Shown here one piece after another: positions 7,421 through 15,959 of a stretch of 64,000 bases of DNA. Origin of the DNA: Streptomyces sp. NBC_00190. GTDB lineage: Bacteria > Actinomycetota > Actinomycetes > Streptomycetales > Streptomycetaceae. The position numbers were made by a program, and so were the translations under genes. The stretch spans positions 7,440,001-7,504,000 of the forward strand of contig NZ_CP108131.1 in the NCBI RefSeq assembly GCF_036203305.1. Direction: 5' to 3'. Numbering within the stretch: position 1 is the stretch's first letter; each line of letters begins with the position of its first letter. The notes beneath the pieces were generated by a model. The model was given only the letters and a program-made list of their open reading frames with translations. It searched no databases and had not been told where the DNA came from.

Positions 7421-8398
7421 GTGAGCGCTCTTCCTGGTCGCGGCCGGTGTGCCGGACTCCCGCCGGCGGCGGGAGCCGCCGTCATGGCCGCCGGCATCCT
7501 CTCCGTCGGCCTGCACCTGACCGGGCACGAGGTGGTCTCGCTGGTCGCGCTGGCCATCGCCGCGGCGCTGTGGCTGGTACTCGCCGTCGACTTCGCGTCC
7601 CGGCTGCTGGCGGACCGCGGGCGGTTCCGGGCCGACGCCGATACCCCGGGCGCGCTGACCGCCGTCGCCGCCACCACCGTGCTCGGAACCCGGATCTCGC
7701 TGCTCGGCTGGCAGACCGCGGCCGCCGCGCTGCTGGCGCTGGCCGCCGTGATCTGGCCGGAGCTCCTGCTGCACGTCGTACGGCACTGGCGGCGGCGCAT
7801 GCCGGGGGCGGTGTTCCTCGGCTGCGTCGCCACCCAGGGGCTCGCCGTACTCGCCGCCACCCTCGCCGCCGCCGGCCGCCACGACTGGCTGGCCTGGGCG
7901 GCGCTGGCCGCCTTCTGCCTCGGCCTGCTGCTCTACGTGGCGGCCCTGGCCCTCTTCGACCTCCGCGAGGTCGTGGGCGGCGCGGGCGACCACTGGGTGG
8001 CGGGCGGCGCGCTCGCCATCTCCGCCCTGGCCGGCTCCAAGCTCACGGCGTCACCCGTATGGACCGCGGGAGCGCACACGGCCCTGCGGATCGTCACGCT
8101 GGTGACGCTCGGCCTCTCCCTCGTCTGGTACGCCGTCCTCCTCGGCGCCGAACTGCGCCATCCCCGGACGCACTACGACATCCGGCGCTGGGCCACCGTC
8201 TTCCCGCTCGGCATGACGGCGACCGCCTGCCTCTCCGCGGCGGAGCCGGCCGACGTGCCCTGGCTGCGCCCGCTCGGCGAGGTCCTCCTCTGGATCGCCG
8301 TCGGAGCCTGGCTGCTGACCTTCGTGTCGTTCCTCGCCTCCCACCGGGCCGAGCGCGCCGCGCGACGGGGCGGCCCACCGGGGACGACGACCGGATGA
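7421..8398 (+). CDS. TDT-family transporter (TehA/Mae1/SLAC1-like)
   Basis: 325 residues from the GTG at 7421. Nine or ten hydrophobic helices cover nearly the whole protein. The N-terminal motif PAAGAAVMAAGILSVGL corresponds to the conserved PxxFxxVMATGIVS segment of tellurite-resistance/dicarboxylate transporters. The family exports dicarboxylates or conducts anions; substrate here is unknown. The longer reading frame from 7247 was rejected as start because residues before 7421 are arginine-rich and unlike the family. The charged tail after residue ~315 is probably cytoplasmic. Confidence 0.82.
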   Translation: MSALPGRGRCAGLPPAAGAAVMAAGILSVGLHLTGHEVVSLVALAIAAALWLVLAVDFASRLLADRGRFRADADTPGALTAVAATTVLGTRISLLGWQTAAAALLALAAVIWPELLLHVVRHWRRRMPGAVFLGCVATQGLAVLAATLAAAGRHDWLAWAALAAFCLGLLLYVAALALFDLREVVGGAGDHWVAGGALAISALAGSKLTASPVWTAGAHTALRIVTLVTLGLSLVWYAVLLGAELRHPRTHYDIRRWATVFPLGMTATACLSAAEPADVPWLRPLGEVLLWIAVGAWLLTFVSFLASHRAERAARRGGPPGTTTG

Positions 8399-8468
8399 CC
8401 CGGCCCCGCCCAGGGCCTGCGCGCCCGCTCCTGTGGCGGCGGCCGGGGCCGCTCAGTAGGGTCCCGCC

Positions 8469-8918
8469 ATGGCATACACGTTCCAGGTGACCATCGACTG
8501 CGCCGACCCCCACCCCCTCGCCGACTGGTGGGCCGACGCCCTCGGCTGGGAGGCGGAGCCGAGCGACGAGGGCTTCATCCGCGGCCTGATCGCCGCGGGC
8601 CACGCGAGCGAGGCCGACACCACCACCCACAACGGCACCCTCGTGTGGAAGATCGGCGCCGCCATCCGCCACCCGGAAGGCCTGGAACGCGCCCCGCGGA
8701 TCCTGTTCCAGCTCGTCCCCGAGCCCAAGACGGTCAAGAACCGCGTCCACCTCGACGTCCGCATCGGCTCCGACGACCCCAAGACCGTCGTCGACCGGCT
8801 GCTCGCCAAGGGCGCGACCTTCCTCCACGACGGCCGGGTGGGCCCCTCGGCGTGGACCACCCTCGCCGACCCGCAGGGCAACGAGCTGTGCATCACCCAC
8901 CAAGCGGACTTCATGTGA
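8469..8918 (+). CDS. VOC (glyoxalase-like) family protein
   Basis: 149 residues with two VOC half-modules: FQVTIDCADPHPLADWWADAL at the start and RVHLDVRIGSDDPKTVVDRLL in the second half, ending DPQGNELCITHQ. This is the PF18029 glyoxalase-like type common in Streptomyces. Substrate unknown. A TAGGGT hexamer (8457-8462) lies 6 nt before the ATG, suggesting a leaderless transcript. The stop overlaps the GTG start of the next gene, so the two are translationally coupled. Confidence 0.9.
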   Translation: MAYTFQVTIDCADPHPLADWWADALGWEAEPSDEGFIRGLIAAGHASEADTTTHNGTLVWKIGAAIRHPEGLERAPRILFQLVPEPKTVKNRVHLDVRIGSDDPKTVVDRLLAKGATFLHDGRVGPSAWTTLADPQGNELCITHQADFM

Positions 8919-9598
8919 ACGTCATCCTCTTCGGCGCCACCGGAATGATCGGCCGGGGCGTGCTCCGCGAATGCCTGCGCGACGACTCCGTCACCGGCGT
9001 CCTCGCCGTCGGCCGCAGCCCGCTCGGCGTCACCCACCCCAAACTGCGCGAGCGCGTCCGAAGCGACCCGTCCGAACTCTCGGCCCCGGACCTCGACCTG
9101 GCCGCGTACGACGCCTGCTTCTTCTGCCTCGGCGTCTCCTCCGTCGGCATGAAGGAGGAGGAGTACCGGCGCGTCACCTACGACCTGACGCTCGCGGTGG
9201 CCCGGCCCCTCGCCGCCGCCAACCCCCGCCTGACCTTCGTCTACGTGTCCGGCGAGGGCACGGACAGCACCGAGCGGGGCCGATCCATGTGGGCCAGCGT
9301 GAAGGGCAGGACCGAGAACGCCCTGCTCGAACTGCCCTTCCAGGCCTACATGTTCCGCCCCGGAATCGTCCAGCCGGTGCGCGGGGTGCCTTCCAAGACC
9401 CGGCTCTACCGGACCCTGTACGCCGTCACCGCGCCGCTGATCCCGCTGCTGCGCCGGATCGCGCCGGACCTCGTCATCACCACCGAGACACTGGGCCGCG
9501 CCATGATCGCCGTCGCCACACCGGGCACCGAGGTCCCCGGCCGCATCCTGCGCCCGAGGGACATCAACCTCCTGGGCGCGGGGCGCGACCAGGCGTAA
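8915..9598 (+). CDS. NAD(P)-binding epimerase/dehydratase-like protein (atypical SDR)
   Basis: 227 residues from a GTG start that overlaps the preceding stop (GTGA). The glycine-rich nucleotide motif GATGMIGRGVLRE lies at the N-terminus, followed by FFCLGVSSVGMKEEEYR, FVYVSGEGTDSTERGRSM and a KGRTENALLEL segment. This matches atypical short-chain reductases of the NmrA/epimerase type. It has a Rossmann fold and no membrane segment. The partner VOC protein suggests a shared small-molecule pathway, but the substrate cannot be read from sequence. Confidence 0.88.
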   Translation: MNVILFGATGMIGRGVLRECLRDDSVTGVLAVGRSPLGVTHPKLRERVRSDPSELSAPDLDLAAYDACFFCLGVSSVGMKEEEYRRVTYDLTLAVARPLAAANPRLTFVYVSGEGTDSTERGRSMWASVKGRTENALLELPFQAYMFRPGIVQPVRGVPSKTRLYRTLYAVTAPLIPLLRRIAPDLVITTETLGRAMIAVATPGTEVPGRILRPRDINLLGAGRDQA

Positions 9599-9659
9599 TC
9601 GAGTACCGGACAGCCCCTTCCGCAGGCGAGAATGCAGCATCTCGAACTGGGAGGAACCC

Positions 9660-11930
9660 ATGAGCCAGGACCACCTGACTCTGCATGACCTGCTGCCCGC
9701 TCAGGCGCTGGCGGACGCGATCGACGCCGGGTACGTGACCCGCAAGTCGCACCCCGAACTGCCGCTGTCCATCTACACGTACTCGAGGACGGCCCAGTAC
9801 GAGCGCGTCTGGAACCAGGTCACCACGCGCTGCCGCGGACTCGTCGCCGACGACACCACCGGCGCGATCGTCGCCCTGCCGCTGCCGAAGTTCTTCAACG
9901 TCGGCGAGCACGAGTCGGGTCAGCCGTACGCCCCCGCCCTCCCGGACGAGCCGTTCGAGGTGTACGACAAGGTCGACGGCAGCCTCGCCGTCGTCTTCCA
10001 CTACGCGGACCGCTGGCGGGTCGCCTCCAAGGGCTCCTTCATCAGCGCCCAGGCCACCTGGGCCCAGCGCCTCCTCGACACCAAGGACACCGCGGCCCTG
10101 CGCCCGGGCACCACGTACCTCGCCGAGATCCTTTACCCGCAGAACCGGATCGTCGTCGACTACGGCGACCGCCGGGACCTCGTCCTGCTCGCCGCGTTCG
10201 GGGCGGACGGCACCGAGGTCCCGCTCGCCGAGGCCGCGCCCCACTGGGAGGGCATCGGCTCCGTCGTGACCGTCTGGCCCGCCATGCCGCTCGACGAGCT
10301 GATCGCGCTGACCGAGTCCAACACCCTGCCCGGCGGCGCCACGACCACCGGCATCGACGCGGAGGGCTTCGTGCTGCGCTTCGCCTCGGGCGTGCGCGCC
10401 AAGGCGAAGTTGTCCGAGTACGTACGCCTGCACAAGGTGCTCACCGGCGTCACCGAGCGGGACATCTGGCGCGGACACGGCATCCAGCGGTTCGCCGGCC
10501 TGCCCGCCAAGCAGCTCGCCCAGGGCCTGAACTGCACGGTCGCCGACATCGAGGCCTCGGGCGGCAAGCCGCTGGACGCGCTCCTGGAGCAGGTGCCCGA
10601 CGAGTTCGACACCTGGGTGCGCGAGGTGATCGCCCGCCTGGAGGACGCGACGGCCCGCCACGAGCGTGCCGTCGACGAGGCCTACGCGGGCCTCGCGCAC
10701 CTGGCCGCCGACCGCGGCGCCTTCGCGCGCGCGGTCCAGCAACTGGGCGACCGGAGCATCCGCGCCGCGATGTTCATGCGGCTCGACGGCCGGCCGACCG
10801 AGCTCACCTCCTGGCGGCAGGTGCGGCCGGAAACGGGCGACGCGTACGTCACCGACGAGGAGAACACGGCCGTGTCCGAAGCAGTGCCCGGCAGCACGCC
10901 CGCCGAGGTGCGCCCGGCACCCGCGCGCCAGGCCGCCCCGCGCGTGCCCGCACCGGCCGCGGACCGGCTCGTGGAAAGCGACCGGCCGGAGGCCCCGCTG
11001 CCGGTCGTGCACGTCATGACGGGTCTGCCGGCCTCCGGCAAGACGACCGCGGCGCGCGCCCTCCAGGCGCAGTCCGGCGGCCGGATGCGCCGGGTCAACC
11101 TGGACGACCTGCGGAGCATGCTCGACCTGCCGGACCCCGAGCGGGGCCGCTCCTGGGCACACGAGCAGACCGCACTGGCCGTGCAGGACGCGGCGGTCCG
11201 CGCGGCCGTCGACGGTGGTTTCGACGTCGTCGTCGACAACACCCACCTGACCAAGCACATTCCGAAGCGCCTCAAGGCGGCGGTCGGCGGACTCGCCACG
11301 TTCGTCGTGCACGACTTCACCGACGTCCCGCTGGAGGAGTGCCTGCGCCGGGACGCCGCCCGGGAGAACCAGGTCGGCGAGGAGATCATCCGCGTCCTGG
11401 CCGACAAGCACCAGAAGGCCCGCAAGGGCGGCTGGCGGCTGACGGCCGAGTGGCTCAACGGCACGTCCGGCGGGACGGCCGTGCCGCCGGTGCGGGAGTA
11501 CGTCGCGGACCCGGCGCTGCCCGCCGCGGTCCTGTGCGACATCGACGGCACGCTCGCCCTGACCGGCGACCGCGGGCCGTACGACTTCTCGCGCTGCGAG
11601 TTCGACCTGCTCAACGAGCCGGTCCGGCACGCGCTGGACGCCTTCCGGAGGGCCGACGGCGACGTGATCGTGCTGCTGTCGGGTCGGAGCGAGGAGTTCC
11701 GCACGCAGACGGAGTCCTGGCTGAGGCGTCACCAGGTCCCGTACGACGAGCTGTGGATGCGCGCGGCGGGCGACACCCGCCGCGACGACCTGGTGAAGGC
11801 GGAACTCTTCGACGCGCACGTGCGTCACCGGTACGCGGTACGGGTGTCGCTCGACGACCGGGACCGGGTGGTCGCGGTCTGGCGCCGGATGGGCCTGCCC
11901 ACCTGGCAGGTCAACTACGGCGACTTCTAG
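9660..11930 (+). CDS. Trifunctional RNA repair enzyme: T4 Rnl1-like RNA ligase + polynucleotide 5'-kinase + HAD 3'-phosphatase
   Basis: 756 residues in three modules. (1) Residues ~1-380 form a T4 Rnl1-like nucleotidyltransferase. Motif I is KVDGS with the predicted AMP-accepting Lys104. Motif Ia is SKGSF (123-127), motif III YLAEIL, motif IV EGFVLRF (Glu235) and motif V RAKAK (246-250). (2) Residues ~445-610 form a P-loop kinase with GLPASGKTT (455-463) and DNTHL (526-530). (3) Residues ~620-756 form a HAD phosphatase with DIDGT (Asp627/Asp629), LLSGR (672-676), RRDDLVKAELF and LDDRDRVV, ending QVNYGDF like T4 Pnkp. A linker rich in Pro/Ala spans ~400-445. In phage T4 the ligase and Pnkp are separate proteins that heal and seal cleaved tRNA; here both are on one chain. 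It is followed 12 bp later by a nuclease-like gene. Confidence 0.93.
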   Translation: MSQDHLTLHDLLPAQALADAIDAGYVTRKSHPELPLSIYTYSRTAQYERVWNQVTTRCRGLVADDTTGAIVALPLPKFFNVGEHESGQPYAPALPDEPFEVYDKVDGSLAVVFHYADRWRVASKGSFISAQATWAQRLLDTKDTAALRPGTTYLAEILYPQNRIVVDYGDRRDLVLLAAFGADGTEVPLAEAAPHWEGIGSVVTVWPAMPLDELIALTESNTLPGGATTTGIDAEGFVLRFASGVRAKAKLSEYVRLHKVLTGVTERDIWRGHGIQRFAGLPAKQLAQGLNCTVADIEASGGKPLDALLEQVPDEFDTWVREVIARLEDATARHERAVDEAYAGLAHLAADRGAFARAVQQLGDRSIRAAMFMRLDGRPTELTSWRQVRPETGDAYVTDEENTAVSEAVPGSTPAEVRPAPARQAAPRVPAPAADRLVESDRPEAPLPVVHVMTGLPASGKTTAARALQAQSGGRMRRVNLDDLRSMLDLPDPERGRSWAHEQTALAVQDAAVRAAVDGGFDVVVDNTHLTKHIPKRLKAAVGGLATFVVHDFTDVPLEECLRRDAARENQVGEEIIRVLADKHQKARKGGWRLTAEWLNGTSGGTAVPPVREYVADPALPAAVLCDIDGTLALTGDRGPYDFSRCEFDLLNEPVRHALDAFRRADGDVIVLLSGRSEEFRTQTESWLRRHQVPYDELWMRAAGDTRRDDLVKAELFDAHVRHRYAVRVSLDDRDRVVAVWRRMGLPTWQVNYGDF

Positions 11931-11942
11931 GGCGCGGCCGTC

Positions 11943-12293
11943 GTGACGGGCGTGCTGATCGTCGATGCCGCGAACGTCGTCGGCTCGGTACCGGACGGCT
12001 GGTGGCGGGACCGGCGGGGCGCGGCCGAGCGGCTGCGCGACCGGCTGGCGGCGCGGGGCGGCGACGAGGAGATCATCCTCGTCGTCGAGGGCGCCGCCCG
12101 GGGCGTCGAGTCCGTGCCCGGCGTGCGGGTGGACCCGGCGCCCGGGAGCGGTGACGACCGGATCGTCGAGCTGGCCGCGGCCCACGCGGGGCGCGACTGC
12201 ATCGTGGTCACGGCCGACCGCGAACTGCGCGAACGGGTCCGGGCGTACGGTGTGCGGTGCGTGGGGCCGCGCGCCGTACGCCCGGACCGCTGA
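11943..12293 (+). CDS. NYN/PIN-like (YacP-type) putative ribonuclease
   Basis: 116 residues from a GTG start, 12 bp after the RNA-repair gene. The acidic pattern fits the NYN/PIN-like nuclease fold: Asp8 and Asn11 in VLIVDAANVVGS, Asp71/Asp72 in GSGDDRIVELAA, and Asp92 in IVVTADRELRERVRAYGV. The end resembles YacP/Rae1-like endoribonucleases. The predicted role is cleavage of RNA by a Mg-dependent acidic centre. Its position directly behind an RNA ligase/kinase/phosphatase suggests that the pair trims or cuts and then reseals RNA (inference). It is short for the family, with only the nuclease core present. Confidence 0.75.
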   Translation: MTGVLIVDAANVVGSVPDGWWRDRRGAAERLRDRLAARGGDEEIILVVEGAARGVESVPGVRVDPAPGSGDDRIVELAAAHAGRDCIVVTADRELRERVRAYGVRCVGPRAVRPDR

Positions 12294-12317
12294 CCTGGCC
12301 CTGATGTGGGTCGCGGG

Positions 12318-12758
12318 TCAGCGGCAGTAGTGCACCGTGCTGAGGTTCTTGACGTAACGGGCCGCGACCCAGTGCTCCTGGCCGTAGGCCTTGTCGCCCT
12401 CCCCGCGGCCGCCCGTGTCGGCGTTCTGGTTGCCGCCGTTCTGCCAGCTGTCCTTCTCGCCCTTGTCGTGCTCGTCCTTGCCGTTCTCCTTGTGCAGGCG
12501 GTACCAGATGCGGTTGCCGTCGACCGACTGCCCGTACTTCTTGCACTCGATCTCGACCTTGTGGTGCGGCTGCAGATGCCCGACGGCCTGGGAGTGGGTG
12601 GTCGGCTTGCTGCGGACCTTCAGCGGGCCCTTCGAGACGACCTTGCCGATGGCGTGCCGACCGTAGGCCCCGTCGGCGAGCGCGGTCCCGGCTCCGACCA
12701 GGCCGAGCACCAGGCTTCCGGCGGCGAGGGCGAGGATGGTCCTGGTGGGCTTCAGCAT
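12318..12758 (-). CDS. Secreted SH3-like domain protein
   Basis: 146 residues. A Sec signal peptide (ILALAAGSLVLGLVGAGTALA) ends near residue 28. It is followed by a bacterial SH3-like core: VVSKGPLKVRSKPTTHSQAV, a VEIECKKYGQSVDGNRIWYRL strand pair and a C-terminal WVAARYVKNL. The insert between ~95 and 130 is rich in Lys, Asp, Gly and Asn and probably disordered. The mature protein is extracellular or wall-associated; the ligand is unknown. It converges with the NYN gene. Confidence 0.85.
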   Translation of the reverse strand: MLKPTRTILALAAGSLVLGLVGAGTALADGAYGRHAIGKVVSKGPLKVRSKPTTHSQAVGHLQPHHKVEIECKKYGQSVDGNRIWYRLHKENGKDEHDKGEKDSWQNGGNQNADTGGRGEGDKAYGQEHWVAARYVKNLSTVHYCR

Positions 12759-13015
12759 GAGCCGGCTCCTCTACGAAGACATCCGCCCGGCGGCTGCGCG
12801 CGGCGCGGGGCGGCAACCAGGCGGCTGCCACCGACGACTATGGCGAGGGCGGGCGGGTACGGGCCGTCGGCGCACCGCCGTATAGCCCGATATGCCCAAT
12901 CCGTACGCCGCTGTTCATGCCCGGGCCGCCGGGTTCCCGTACTCATGGCCTCCGGGCCCGGCGGCGGTTACCGTGAGGGTCACACGGGGGTTCGACGAAG
13001 TCTCAGGGGGCGTGC

Positions 13016-13371
13016 ATGCGGCGTGGGTTGACGATGGCGTAGGCGTTGGGCGGGGCACTGGCCGCGATGCTGACCCTGGGCGGATGCAGGTCGGGCGGGG
13101 ACACCGGGGCGAGCCCGAAGCCCGCACCGTCGGCGTCGGCGTCGGTTACGGACACGGCCCCCTCACCCTCCGCCTCCACCGCCCCCGGCACACTGCCGAC
13201 GGCGTACACCTTCACCCCCGACCCGGCCCGCGTCCCGCACACCCCCGACCAGGCACAGCGCCTGACCCGGGCCGCCGCCCCTCCGTCAAGGGCGCCGATG
13301 GGTACGAGACCAGGGACCTGCTGAAGGTGGCCGCCGAGGGCGCGGCCAAGGCGCTGTACCGCGTCCGGGCG
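13016..13371 (+). pseudogene. Decayed lipoprotein gene (stop in signal peptide, frameshift, internal loss)
   Basis: A good ribosome-binding site (AGGGGG) precedes the ATG at 13016. The reading MRRGLTMA is cut by TAG at 13040, then continues in frame with ALGGALAAMLTLGGC, a lipobox, and a Ser/Ala/Pro-rich linker. The frame changes near 13250. A separate frame carries VKGADGYETRDLLKVAAEG and KALYRVRA, which looks like the C-terminal end of a longer protein. The middle is missing. At about 13372 it abuts the fragment of a different gene. Confidence 0.7.
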
Positions 13372-13375
13372 GCGC

Positions 13376-14490
13376 CCGTTCGGCGCCGGCCCGGCCGAGG
13401 CCATGCTGTTCCGCACCGTGCACGACACCGCCGACACGGCCGGAATCCCGGAAGGGCTGCTGCCCCCGATCGCGGCGTGCCTGGCCAAGGCGCCGGGGGA
13501 CCGCCCCACAGCCGCGGAGCTGCGCGACGTCCTCGCCGAGGACACCCCCGGCCCCTGGCTGCCCGGCGGACTGCTCCAGCTGATCGCCGAACGCTCCGCG
13601 CAGATGCTCCAGTTGCCCGACATCGAGCCGACCCGGACGACGGTGCCGTCGGCGCCGACCGGGCCTGAAGCGACCGCGGACGCCCCTCAGGCCCCGGCAG
13701 TCGTACCCGTATCCCTGCCCGCACGGCCGCGCCGGCGGAGCCTGCTCGCGGCGGGCGGCGCCCTCGCCCTCCTCGCGGGCGGCGGAGGCACGGCCGCCTG
13801 GCTGCTGCGGGACAAGGAGAAGGAGTCCACACCGGACAAGAAGGGTCCCGGCCCCGTCCGCCCGATCCTGGCCATCGGCCTCCAGGCCGACCTGAGCGGC
13901 CCCGGCCAGGCCGTGGGCAAGGCCCAGCGCGACGGCGCCCTGCTGGCCGTGGAGGAACTCACGTCCCGCGACGACCTGCCCTTCGCCTTCCGGCTCGCCG
14001 AGTCCGACGACCGGGGAGCGGCCCCTCCGGCGCGGCCCGCCTCGCCGTTGCCCTGGCCGCGGTCGGCTACCGGGGCCGGACCATCGCCACCCAGGCCGTC
14101 CACGACCCCCTCTTCCTCCAGGAAGCGGGCGGGGGCGCCGAGGGCTGGCTGCTGGTCTCCACCGCGGTCGACCCGGCCGCGGCCCCCGCGGCCCGCGCCT
14201 TCGACACGGCCTTCCGCGCCCGTTACCGGGCCCCCGCCCCGCCCTACGCGGCCGAGGCCTACGACGCCGTCCACCTCCTGGCCCGGTGCGCGCAGGGCCT
14301 GGGCCGCGCCCAGGTCGGCCGCGGCGACCTCGTCCCCACCCTGCGGGGGACCAGGTACGAGGGCGTCTCCAAGGCCTACGCCTTCGAGCAGGCCAACGGC
14401 ACCTACACGGGCGACGGCCTCTTCTTCTACGAGGTCGCCTCGGGCCGCTTCCGTTTCCTCGGCAACCGCTCCACCGCGTGGCCGGTCTGA
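13376..14490 (+). pseudogene. Decayed Ser/Thr kinase-ABC substrate-binding fusion gene
   Basis: The piece opens with the end of a kinase domain (GAGPAEAMLFRTVHD, then ACLAKAPGDRPTAAELRDVL). A linker follows, then a membrane segment (RSLLAAGGALALLAGGGG) and the start of a periplasmic-binding domain (IGLQADLSGPGQAVGKAQRD). At ~14020 the sequence shifts from frame 2 to frame 1 and jumps to the C-terminal part (GYRGRTIATQAVHDPLFLQ to FRFLGNRSTAWPV, stop at 14490). The kinase N-lobe and the middle of the binding domain are both absent. Intact Streptomyces homologues couple an extracellular ligand sensor to a cytoplasmic kinase. Confidence 0.8.
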
Positions 14491-14645
14491 TCCCGGCCGG
14501 TGAACCGGCGAAGCCGAGCAAGCGGGGACCGTCCAGCCGCGCCCAGGCCGTGGTCGTGGCCCACGAGTTCGGCCCGGCCGCCCGAATGCCCTGATACCGC
14601 CCGCTCCGGATGCGGGCGGCGGCGGCCCGGGCGAGAGTGGGGGCC

Positions 14646-15020
14646 ATGGGTATCGAAGACTACGGCGGCGGACCCGGCGCGCAGCAGACCGGCGTCCTCG
14701 TCGTGACGACCAACGACGTCCCCGGCTTCCGGGTGGAGCAGGTGATCGGCGAGGTGTTCGGCCTCACCGTGCGCTCCCGCCACCTGGGCAGCCAGATCGG
14801 CGCGGGCCTGAAGTCGATGATCGGCGGAGAGCTCAAGGGCCTCACCAAGACCCTGGTGGAGACCCGCAACCAGGCCATGGACCGTCTCATCGAACAGGCG
14901 AAGTCGCGGGGCGCGAACGCCGTCCTGATGATGCGCTTCGACGTGACCGACGCCGCCGACGTCGGTACCGAGGTGTGCGCGTACGGGACCGCGGTCGTCC
15001 TCGTGCCCGCCTCCACCTGA
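14646..15020 (+). CDS. YbjQ/UPF0145 family heavy-metal-binding-like protein
   Basis: 124 residues. The family pattern is clear: VVTTNDVPGFRVEQVIGEVFG, then a GLTVRSRHLGSQIGAGLKS region, TLVETRNQAMDRLIEQAKSRGANAV, and a C-terminal EVCAYGTAVVL strand. YbjQ proteins form pentamers of unknown function and are small and cytoplasmic. The ATG at 14646 was chosen over a TTG/ATG further upstream because the family starts shortly before the VVTT strand. It stands alone between the kinase pseudogene and the methyltransferase gene. Confidence 0.9.
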   Translation: MGIEDYGGGPGAQQTGVLVVTTNDVPGFRVEQVIGEVFGLTVRSRHLGSQIGAGLKSMIGGELKGLTKTLVETRNQAMDRLIEQAKSRGANAVLMMRFDVTDAADVGTEVCAYGTAVVLVPAST

Positions 15021-15136
15021 TCTCCCCCTCTGGCCGGCCGCAGCCGTGCGGTCGCGGAACTGAACATCGGCTACCGCCCCTTGGGCCCCGTCCCTCCCTT
15101 GTACGGTGGTCCCCTCGGAGACGAAGGAGCGGTCCG

Positions 15137-15763
15137 ATGGGTCAACGCAAGTCGGCGGCAGAGGTGTTCGACGAGCTGGGGGAGCGCTACGAGGAGGCGT
15201 TCGGGCTGCTGCCCGGCCAGCTCGACGCCCTCGACTGGCTCATCGAACGGCTGCCCGGTGGAGCCCGCGTGCTGGACGTGGGCAGCGGCACCGGCCGGCC
15301 CACCGCCGCGGCACTGATCCGGGCCGGCTGCGCCGTGACCGGCATCGACGTCTCGGCGGCCATGGTCGAACTGGCCCGCGCGAGGGTCCCGCAGGCACGC
15401 TTCGAACAGGCCGACGTGCGCACCTACACGCCCCCGCCGGGCGGGTTCGACGCGGTGTGCTCCTTCTTCCCGCTGCTCGTGATGGACCAGCCGGAGGTCG
15501 CGGCGGCGCTGGACCGGATGGCGTCCTGGGTCGCGCCGGGCGGGTACTTCGTGATGGCGACGGTCCCCGGCGACATCCGCGGCCTCGACATCGAGTGGAT
15601 GGGCCACGAGGTCACCGTGAGCAGCCTCTCGACGGAGGACCATCTGGCCAGGCTGACGGAGAGCGGTCTGGAGGTGCTGCACCACCACATCGCCCCCTTC
15701 CTCCCCGCCGACGCACTCGCCGGCCCCGAGGAACATCTCTTCTGCTACGCCCGGCGGCCGTGA
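15137..15763 (+). CDS. Class I SAM-dependent methyltransferase
   Basis: 208 residues. The SAM-binding motif I is ARVLDVGSGTGRPTA, followed by the acidic end of strand 2 (VTGIDVSAAMVELAR) and motif II/III regions (FEQADVRTYTPP; FDAVCSFFPLLVMDQP; MASWVAPGGYFVMATVPGD). The N-terminus has the FDELGERYEEAF helix common to small-molecule methyltransferases. Substrate unknown. A clear AAGGAG ribosome-binding site precedes the ATG, and a strong hairpin follows the stop immediately. Confidence 0.92.
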   Translation: MGQRKSAAEVFDELGERYEEAFGLLPGQLDALDWLIERLPGGARVLDVGSGTGRPTAAALIRAGCAVTGIDVSAAMVELARARVPQARFEQADVRTYTPPPGGFDAVCSFFPLLVMDQPEVAAALDRMASWVAPGGYFVMATVPGDIRGLDIEWMGHEVTVSSLSTEDHLARLTESGLEVLHHHIAPFLPADALAGPEEHLFCYARRP

Positions 15764-15806
15764 CCGGGCCCAGCGGACCGGACCGCGCACCGACCGCTGG
15801 GCCCGG
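15764..15806 (+). terminator. Hairpin terminator after the methyltransferase
   Basis: Perfect 13-bp arms (15764-15776 and 15794-15806) with a 17-nt loop begin at the base after the TGA stop. It also lies downstream of the convergent EamA gene. Confidence 0.8.
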
Positions 15807-15959
15807 AACCGTACGGGAGCCACCCCACCCGGCGCCTGAACAGCCGGCTGAAGCAGGCCGGATCCGCGTAACCGACCGCCGGGTGACCCCGGCGACCGGC
15901 AGGTCGGTGCGGGCCGGCAGCTCACGCCGCCACACTGCGGGGGAGAAGGACCGGCGTGC

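Noticed and set aside
9564..12185. 873-residue minus-strand frame opposite the RNA repair gene
   Set aside because: Composition (Arg/Gly/Val/Asp, no motifs) is typical of antisense shadows; the plus strand has complete enzyme motifs.
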